Of a stretch of DNA of 64,000 nucleotides, positions 57,429 to 64,000 are shown in pieces. The stretch is from the NCBI GenBank assembly GCA_963281155.1, contig CAUJLY010000002.1, positions 2,604,001 through 2,668,000 of the forward strand, given 5' to 3'. Below the pieces are notes generated by a model that was not told the DNA's origin, did not search any database, and worked only from the letters and a program-made list of their open reading frames with translations. The stretch is from Rhabditophanes sp. KR3021 (taxonomy: Eukaryota > Nematoda > Chromadorea > Rhabditida > Alloionematidae). Position numbers and translations under genes: made by a program. Each line of letters begins with the position of its first letter. Position 1 is the first letter of the stretch.

Positions 57429-57921
57429 TTAGGCGACTAAGATACAAGCTCCACCGGCCTTCTTGATCTTTTGTTCGGCGATGTGAGAGAAGAATTTTGC
57501 TTTTACAATCATTGGTTGAGTTGGGATAAGTCCTTTTCCGAGAACCTTGTGGTATCCTGCGGCAGTGACATCAATAACTGGGGCCTTGTCTTTTTGCTTA
57601 ACAAGATCAGTTTTGGTGACTTCTGGGACCAAACTCCAAAGTTTATCAATATTGAGGGATGGCTTGTAAAGAGCATTCTTGTTTAAATGGAATACTCTCA
57701 TTCCGACCTAAATAGCATAGCAAAATTAGGCTTTGTTATAATAGAGTAAAAATTACCTTTCCGAAATAACCTGGATGGTATTTGTCGAAGTTGATTCTGT
57801 GGTGATGGGCACCTCCAGCGTTACCGCGACCTCCAGCATGCTTTCTGTGCTTTCCAACTCTACCGTGTCCGTGGGAAACGTGACCGCGAAGTTTGCGGGT
57901 TTTACGAAGGGCGTGGGCCAT
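57429..57921 (-). CDS. RPL27A: 60S ribosomal protein L27a (uL15)
   Basis: Exons 57757-57921 and 57429-57707 (49-bp intron) give 147 residues, the normal length. Seen: the basic N-terminus [20 protein letters not shown], the Gly/His-rich [20 protein letters not shown], and the C-terminal [27 protein letters not shown] acceptor lies one base before the ATG (57923-57924), which fits spliced-leader trans-splicing with a one-base leader. Head of a possible two-gene ribosomal-protein operon with RPLP1. Confidence 0.97.
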
Positions 57922-57924
57922 TCT

Positions 57925-58356
57925 GAAATTACAAACCTAAATTAGACAAAATTTAAAATTGCAATTTCAACTTCAAAATAAATAACCGAAATCACGTAAA
58001 ACATTTAAACCAAATTATTTAGAATTAATAAAATTAGGGAATCCAATTCTAAATTAATTTACATTCCTTTTTCCAACATAAATAAACTGGAATGGAGATG
58101 AAAAAATATTTAAAGATGAAAAATAGTTGAATTTCAAATCGGTCTTAAACAGTACACTAAATAGTGTGGAAGAACGCACTCTCGTTGCAGGATACCTGAT
58201 GGTGCTTGAACGGAAAAACCTGCACATCATATTGCTTTATGAACGACTTACCAACGGCAAGCAAAAATAGTGTGAGCGTCGGTTGTTTTGAAATATAGAA
58301 CAAATTTGTGCCAAATATCACAAAGTATTTACATTTAGTGATCTTTAATCTTTTAT
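57925..58356. other. Intergenic between divergent genes
   Basis: Promoter region for RPL27A (minus) and prohibitin (plus). It ends in TTTTATAG (to 58358), a trans-splice-type acceptor 11 bases before the prohibitin ATG. Confidence 0.4.
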
Positions 58357-58369
58357 AGACAATCAAATT

Positions 58370-59378
58370 ATGGCATCTGTTGCACAAAAGCTTTTAGGCA
58401 AACTTGGTCAAATCGGTGTTGGCGTAGCCGTTATTGGAGGTATTGCCCAATCTGCATTATTCAACGGTTAGTATTAAGCTATATGATACTGGAATTATTT
58501 ATATTGTTGTTTGCTTATAGTTGATGGCGGTGAACGCGCTGTTATTTTCGATAGATTTTCTGGAGTTCACAAAGAAGTTCAAGGTAAGACAATTGTTAAT
58601 ATATGTAACCTTATTGATGATACATATGTTAATGAAAAAGAATAAATGAATAATAACTATTTTTCAGGAGAGGGAACACACTTCGTTATTCCATGGTTGC
58701 AACAACCAATTATTTTTGATATCAAGAGTACTCCAAGAGCTATCTCAACAATTACCGGATCTAAAGGTAATAACACTAAAACTATTAACAAACCAAATAA
58801 TATCTCTTTTAGATCTCCAAAATGTTACCATCACTCTTCGTATTCTTCACCGTCCTGAGCCAAGTAAACTTCCAGACATTTATTTGAATATTGGTACTGA
58901 TTACGCTGAGCGTGTATTGCCATCTATCGTCAATGAAGTCCTTAAATCTGTTGTTGCCCAATTTGATGCCAAAGACATGATCACATTGAGAGAAACTGTT
59001 TCTCAACAAGTATCCACCGAACTATCCACGAGAGCCGCTCAATTCGGAATTCTCCTTGACGACATCTCAATTACCCATTTATCATTCGGTCGTGAATTTA
59101 CTGAAGCCGTTGAAATGAAACAAGTTGCTCAACAAGAAGCCGAAAAAGCCAGATACTTGGTAGAAAAAGCTGAACAAATGAAGATCGCTGCCATCACCAC
59201 CGCTGAAGGAGATGCGCAAGCTTCGAAACTTTTATCAAAGGCTTTCGCTGATTGCGGAGATGGCTTGATTGAACTAAGAAAACTTGAAGCCGCTGAAGAA
59301 ATCGCTGAAAAGATGGCTGGCAAACAAGGAGTTGTATATTTACCTAAAAATATCCAACCACTCATGGCCATGCAATGA
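58370..59378 (+). CDS. PHB1: Prohibitin 1
   Basis: Exons 58370-58466, 58521-58583, 58668-58766 and 58813-59378 give 274 residues. Prohibitins form ring complexes of PHB1/PHB2 in the mitochondrial inner membrane. Seen: the N-terminal anchor ([20 protein letters not shown]), the PHB/SPFH domain ([65 protein letters not shown]) and the coiled coil ([20 protein letters not shown]). The length and sequence fit PHB1 rather than PHB2. Confidence 0.97.
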
Positions 59379-59666
59379 GAAGGCATTTTTCAATAATATT
59401 TGTTTTTGTTAATGGTGTTAGGTAAAAAGATTAATATTTTAAAGGCAAACTACAAACTTCCCATGAGCCTTAACTAATAGAATATTTTTGAAGTAGTAGA
59501 ATTTATTTGATGTTTTGAAGAAGTTAAACTCAACCTTAAATAAAGATTAGTCCTGATCAAAAGATATTTCATGAATATCTGCCTTTCTTACAGCGTTACA
59601 TGATCGCTTATTACTTGTTCTTATTATTTTATCTTGTATCTTTAACATTATTATTATTTAGAGAAA

Positions 59667-62120
59667 ATGGTCTTAACATGCAGATATTATTCTGAAAAGT
59701 ATCCAGATATGGAGGAGGCCCTCAGCAAGTTTAATTTCACATTTAAAAATCCAAAAAATTGGTCTAAAATGAAAAGTTATTCGGGCAAAGCTTTCATTAA
59801 GTAATACGAATTAGAAAAAAGTTATTTCAATAGAAACTTTGATATTGAGTGCCTGTACAGTAAAATTTCGTTAAAATTCCACCACTTTTTAATCCAGAAC
59901 TCCATCTGCCTAAAACATGCTTCAAAGTAGTTTCCATATCCTTGCTTCTGGTAAAGGAAATCCGAATGAGGTGAAGATTGTTGTTTTGACAATAATTATT
60001 TCTTTCAATGTTATAACTCTGAGATAGTTGAAAAGCATCTTCAAAACTTGTGATCTGAACCTCTTGGACGGAAGTGTTATCCTCCATCAATCTCAAGCAA
60101 TGCATCTTTTCCGATGCAGAAATCAAACCTTAATTTCTTCGAATTTCCAATCAATCCAGAAAATTCTTTCCACTTAATTTGAAATTTTTCAAAAATAATT
60201 TGTGGCATTATGAAGTATTGATACCTTGGCACAATCAGGACATCCAGTTTCATGATACGTTTTGGTATCAACCCTAGACACATAATGTTTCTGACATTCT
60301 TTTTTGGCCATAAAGTACTTATTCTCCAAAACAAATTTTTTGATTACGTTAATATGACTAAAGGTTCGTTTAGTGAGTTTGCGTCTAGAAATAGCATACT
60401 TGAATTGACTCTGTTTTACAGAAATTTCATTTGATATCTTGAGGACTGAAAAATTCTTACTAGCAAATGACTTCTGATAGCTATAAAATCATCTTTCATT
60501 TGAGTCTCCTCTTCAAGTGAACATTGAGTGTTACTTTTTCAAATCTGGATGCCATTGTCTTTCTACAAGAATTTCTACATTAGATTCTTGCAAATCTAAA
60601 CTATCGTGAGTCTCTTCTTTATCAACTAATAGAAGTTATCCATTTCTTTGTGGGGTAATAGCTCCAAAAGATCCTTCTTCGATAATTGGAGTGTTAGTTG
60701 ATTCTTTATAATCATTGCTCTTATTTAACTCCTTTACTTTTTCTTCTTCAGTAAGATTTTGAGCATTCCCTTCAGTTTCTGGCATCATTTAGACAATCTT
60801 TTCGGCTAAGTTCTTTTTGCAGCAAGAATATACGCTTGTTTTAAGTAAGGGTCTTTTAGCTATGATTAAGCACCACAATTTTAAATGATTTAAATATATT
60901 TTTCAACTACTTTTATGGTAAAAGTTGATGGTGGCTATACCCATTAAATTTCACTGTAAGATCTTTTAAAACCATCAAATTACAATAAAAATTACCTCGT
61001 TTTTTGTAAATCGTTATTGGTTAATCTGCATTCTACTCAAAAAATGCAGTGCTTTAAAAGTTACATAAAAACTCATCATTTGTTTATGCTTAATGATTAT
61101 TTAATTATTTTTAGTGGTCAGTGTCCGTCGTATCGCCGAAATGGGAGCTTACGTAACTTTAGTTGAATACAACAACATTGGTAGGTGACTAACTTTGATT
61201 CTTCAATAAACTTTCTTTCAGAGGGTATGATCTTATTGTCCGAACTTTCCCGTCGTCGTATTCGTTCCGTCAACAAGTTAATCCGTGTCGGGCGTTCTGA
61301 ATGCGTAGTTGTTATCAGAGTCGACAAAGATAAGGGATACATTGATTTGTCGAAACGTCGAGTTTACGCCAAAGATTCTATTCAATGTGAGGAAAGATAC
61401 TCAAAAGCCAAGGCCGTCAACTCAATTTTGAGACATGTTGCCGAGCAATTGCATTACGAAACTGATGCTCAATTAGAAGAGTTGTACAGAAAAACTGCCT
61501 GGCACTTTGATGACAAAATGAAAAAAAAGGCACACTCTTATGAAGTCTTCAAAAAGGCTATTTCCGACCCAACAGTATTTGACGAATGTGATATCTCCGA
61601 CGAAATCAAGGCACACTTAATCGGTGAAATCGTGAAGAAATTAACGCCTCAAGCTGTTAAAATCAGATCCGATATTGAAGTTTCTTGCTTCGCCTATGAA
61701 GGTGTCGAAGCTGTTAAAGCTGCTCTTATTGAAGGAAAGAAACTGTCCGATGCTCAATTCAACATTGAAATTAACTTGATTGCTGCCCCAAGTTTTGTTG
61801 TTACCTGTCAAACTATGGATAAGGAAGAAGGACTTGCTGCCATCAACAGATGCTTAGACGCAATCAAGACAAAGATTGAAGAATTCAAGGGGGCCTTCAA
61901 ATTGGTTATGGCACCAAAGGTAGTGACTGACTATGACGAAGAAGCTATCAAGAAGAAGTTGGAGGAAATGGAATTGAACAGTGATGAGGAGGAAGAGGAG
62001 GATGTTGATGATGATGGTCTTGTAGCTTCTGCCGCCTTAGACAAAGCCGCTGATGCCGAAGAAGCAAGAGTAAAGAAACTAGCCAAGAAAAATGCCGTTG
62101 CTGCCGAAGATAGCGACTAA
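59667..62120 (+). CDS. EIF2S1: Translation initiation factor eIF2 alpha
   Basis: Exons 59667-59724, 61115-61180 and 61222-62120 give 340 residues. eIF2-alpha is the regulatory subunit that delivers initiator tRNA and is switched off by Ser51 phosphorylation. The phosphorylation loop ILLSELSRRRIRS is intact, as are the S1 fold (GAYVTLVEYNNIEG), the TPQAVKIRSDIEV block and an acidic tail. Exon 1 (MVLTCRYYSEKYPDMEEAL) joins exon 2 (MVSVRRIAEMGAY) only if intron 1 starts with GC: ctca|gcaagt, the standard GC-AG donor consensus. A TTATTTAG acceptor lies 5 bases before the ATG. The 1390-bp first intron holds an antisense remnant. Confidence 0.95.
59827..60788 (-). pseudogene. Decayed gene inside eIF2-alpha intron 1, antisense
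   Basis: ATG 60788 opens an acidic frame (MMPETEGNAQNLTEEEKVKE), interrupted by TAA within GAITPQRNG-stop-LLLVDKEE, then open again to WHPDLKK. A second long exon-like stretch (YQKSFASKNFSVLKISNEIS ... FMAKKECQKHYVSRVD) ends in HETGCPDC. A third (ISASEKMHCLRLMEDNTS ... TKFYCTGTQYQSFY) stops at 59827. Cys/His spacing suggests a small zinc-binding protein; family not recognised. The frames can only be joined with weak splice sites. Confidence 0.5.
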
Positions 62121-62288
62121 ATGGTTTGATATTGTTGAATATTATCATGGTTTGATGTTGTTTCGTTAATATTGTTCGATGATTTGTTTATTTATGCTCT
62201 AATACAAAATTAAATTACTTTTATTTTTATATAACCAAAAAATTTATTAAAACAAAATTTATAAAGCAACAAAAATTATAAATAGATA

Positions 62289-63428
62289 TTAGTTATTACA
62301 AATGGTACAACGTTTAGCATGCCCAATACCATTTGCTGTTGAGCAACCTTTTGCAAGAGGTTTGCAATCACGCTTAAATTTTCCATCAGCCATGCTCATT
62401 GTCGGAGTATAAAATATCTCTGTTGCAATTGCGGAGTTTGTGTTCCAATAGTACTTGTAATTCCCATCTAACTGTTTAATAATTCGCAAATTAGGGCCAT
62501 TGATAAGGTCAATCTTTTCAAAATATCTTGAACAAAAATCATTCTCGTACGAATTTTTATCTGTAACAACTAACGTGATGTAATGTCTATGGCCAGTTTC
62601 GGTAAAATTTGATAATAAATGGTTTCTCTTTGCGTAATCACTTCTGACGCAATAAAAATCAGAAAAATAAATGTTTGATTTTTCAGGATTGAGCATTTTG
62701 TGGACTTCAACTTCAAATCGCGTATCTCCAAAGGGGGACTTTTCCGGCATTTCATTAAATTTGTTAACAGTTCCAGCAAAAAATACTCCTCTGATGTGGT
62801 CAATTGTTGGATTTGCGAAATGACCTGTTTTATCTTTTTTGTGTTTTGGTAAGGGAGATCCTTCGTTATGGAAATATACATTTTCAAAATAATTTTTACT
62901 CTTAAATCTGTATAAAAAGTTGATTTCTTGGAATGAATCTACTTTTTTTTTGGCAAAAAGTAGTGCCTTTTCTTTCAGGCAAATCATTTCAGACAAGTTG
63001 AAAACAGTTCTGAAGGTAAAACTTGTCTTTGATACAATTTTATCCGCAAGTGATATTTTCTTCATTATAAATGTATAATCGGTACCAGGAGTGAGTTGGC
63101 GAAATTCAACTTCATTTGTTTGACTTGGAATCCTTTTTCTTTTCCCCTTATCTTCTTCTAGTGTACCATCACTTTTTGTTTCATATAAATTGCAACTAAT
63201 GTGTTGAACTTTTAATAATGCGTCTTCTTTTAAATTATTGGTCCATTTGATTGAAGCGCTATTCGATGATAACCCATTTTCTGTAAAGTAAAATTCGGTA
63301 TTTGAGGCTTGTGTTGATTTAGCGCTGTAGACTTCGGAAAAATATTCTTTCTTGTAAATGCAAGGTTTCAGTATTTTGGGACTACTACTAATTGTAACCT
63401 TATTTCTTTTCAAAAATGTATAATCCAT
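62289..63428 (-). CDS. PHYHIP: Phytanoyl-CoA hydroxylase-interacting protein homologue
   Basis: A 379-residue protein encoded without introns. The N-terminal half has a fibronectin-III-like unit (SNSASIKWTNNL ... FRQLTPGTDYTFIMKK). The C-terminal half matches the PHYHIP domain: YFENVYFHNEGSPL, GVFFAGTVNKFNEMPEKSPF, NIYFSDFYCV, ITLVVTDK, FCSRYFEKIDL, AIATEIFYTP, and the ending STANGIGHAKRCTICNN. Vertebrate PHYHIP binds phytanoyl-CoA hydroxylase and is brain-enriched; a role in the worm is unknown. A TATA box lies 35 bases before the ATG. Confidence 0.88.
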   Translation of the reverse strand: MDYTFLKRNKVTISSSPKILKPCIYKKEYFSEVYSAKSTQASNTEFYFTENGLSSNSASIKWTNNLKEDALLKVQHISCNLYETKSDGTLEEDKGKRKRIPSQTNEVEFRQLTPGTDYTFIMKKISLADKIVSKTSFTFRTVFNLSEMICLKEKALLFAKKKVDSFQEINFLYRFKSKNYFENVYFHNEGSPLPKHKKDKTGHFANPTIDHIRGVFFAGTVNKFNEMPEKSPFGDTRFEVEVHKMLNPEKSNIYFSDFYCVRSDYAKRNHLLSNFTETGHRHYITLVVTDKNSYENDFCSRYFEKIDLINGPNLRIIKQLDGNYKYYWNTNSAIATEIFYTPTMSMADGKFKRDCKPLAKGCSTANGIGHAKRCTICNN

Positions 63429-63460
63429 CGTGTAATAAAAGACTAATTGCAGAGAGTTAA

Positions 63461-63466
63461 TTTATA
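63461..63466 (-). promoter_or_regulatory. TATA box of the PHYHIP homologue
   Basis: TATAAA on the minus strand within TATATAAATTAA, about 35 bases before the ATG at 63428. This implies a very short leader. Confidence 0.35.
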
Positions 63467-63786
63467 TATTCACTTTAATATGGTAAAAATCCAGAAGGGG
63501 TAGACTAACATATATGAGATAATTTTGTGAGAAGATACTGAAGGTTTATTAAAAAATACTAAGTATGTATTGTGAAATAAATAAACATTTTACCAATAAA
63601 AGGGCAAATTCGAATTTACATGGAGTAAAATGTGTATGTAAAGAGGCTGCAACCAAGTATTCAAATAATTCTCATATTTACTATGTGTGTATAAAATGAT
63701 AAAAGCAATTTTCTATAAAAATTTTATTATAGTTGGTCAAATTAAATTAGAGTTAAGAATATATTTTTATACAAAAATAGTTAAAA
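63467..63786. other. Intergenic, no gene seen
   Basis: AT-rich gap upstream of the PHYHIP homologue and downstream of the edge gene. No open frame. Confidence 0.35.
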
Positions 63787-64000
63787 TCAATTATTAAAAT
63801 TTTGTGTAGTGAGAATATCATACTCATCCTCAAACGATATATCCTCCCGCTCTCCATTAAAGTTGTTTCCGTTGGGTGAAGGAACGACAAAATAATTGTC
63901 CTGGGTAGCGTGGAATAATTCCAGATCATTTACATTTTGAAGAATTTGAGTATTTATATAGCCATTTTCTTGAGTTGGTTGGTCTCTAGATGTGCCAAAG
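63787..64000 (-). CDS. C-terminus of an unknown gene (runs off the right edge)
   Basis: An open frame of 70 codons ends at TGA 63787-63789. It is hydrophilic and Asn/Glu/Asp-rich (TSRDQPTQENGYINTQILQN, then REDISFEDEYDILTTQNFNN). No domain is recognised. The other exons lie outside the window. Confidence 0.55.
   Translation of the reverse strand, partial: FGTSRDQPTQENGYINTQILQNVNDLELFHATQDNYFVVPSPNGNNFNGEREDISFEDEYDILTTQNFNN

Noticed and set aside
59725..59805. Extending eIF2-alpha exon 1 to its in-frame TAA as a short separate protein
   Set aside because: The first 19 codons match the eIF2-alpha N-terminus and a GC donor joins exon 2 precisely; the rest is intron.
61948..62148. Minus-strand Leu/His-rich frame
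   Set aside because: It is a shadow of the acidic GAG/GAT-rich tail of eIF2-alpha.
1..64000. CRISPR arrays, bacterial operons, transposon termini
   Set aside because: The window is eukaryotic with spliceosomal introns; no regularly spaced direct repeats, transposase, reverse transcriptase or terminal inverted repeats were seen.

Overview
The window looks like nematode nuclear DNA: AT-rich, both strands coding, with very short introns (often 37-60 bp, GT-AG). The main phylum evidence is a cuticle collagen with the nematode N-terminal domain and furin-like site (16.9-17.9 kb), a secreted protein of MIG-18-like cysteine repeats (34.2-35.4 kb), and strong 3' splice sites a few bases before several start codons with no upstream donor in sight, as expected for spliced-leader trans-splicing. 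I cannot name genus or clade.

Layout. 0-2 kb: 3' exons of two convergent unknown genes and a tiny Gly-rich secreted-peptide gene with an early stop. 2.2-6.6 kb: intact ABHD16A, PRKRIP1 and two unknown genes. 7.7-11.6 kb: a BPI/LBP lipid-binding gene whose two large introns each hold a decayed antisense gene. 12-16.9 kb: more decayed genes around a small HP1-like chromo protein. 16.9-24.5 kb: cuticle collagen, an SLC6 transporter pseudogene, a divergent histone-H3/CENP-A-like protein, and a transglutaminase broken by one lost base. 26-32 kb: RACGAP1/CYK-4, a mitochondrial LETM-domain gene with a likely mutually exclusive exon pair, and a TAMALIN/GRASP-like PDZ protein. 32.1-34.2 kb is a long gene-free stretch. 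34.2-46.7 kb: MIG-18-like protein, LRR-like protein, short gamma-synergin, GPCR, B4GALT7, POLR1E (RPA49) and a coiled-coil protein. 47-56 kb: spartin-like protein (frameshift at an A7 run), annexin, an unknown two-exon protein, a frameshifted unknown gene and NADK2. 56.8-64 kb: RPLP1, RPL27A, prohibitin 1, eIF2-alpha (with a GC-AG first intron), PHYHIP and the C-terminus of a gene running off the right edge.

Conserved housekeeping genes are intact, while lineage-specific genes are often broken by single stops or 1-base indels. Five decayed genes lie in large introns and all five are antisense to their hosts. The strongest candidates for follow-up are the LETM exon pair, the H3/CENP-A-like protein, the RacGAP lacking its arginine finger, and the antisense nested remnants. 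Some 1-base breaks sit at homopolymers, so read-level error must be excluded before calling them biological. Exon limits were worked out by hand from splice consensus and frame; no searches were run.
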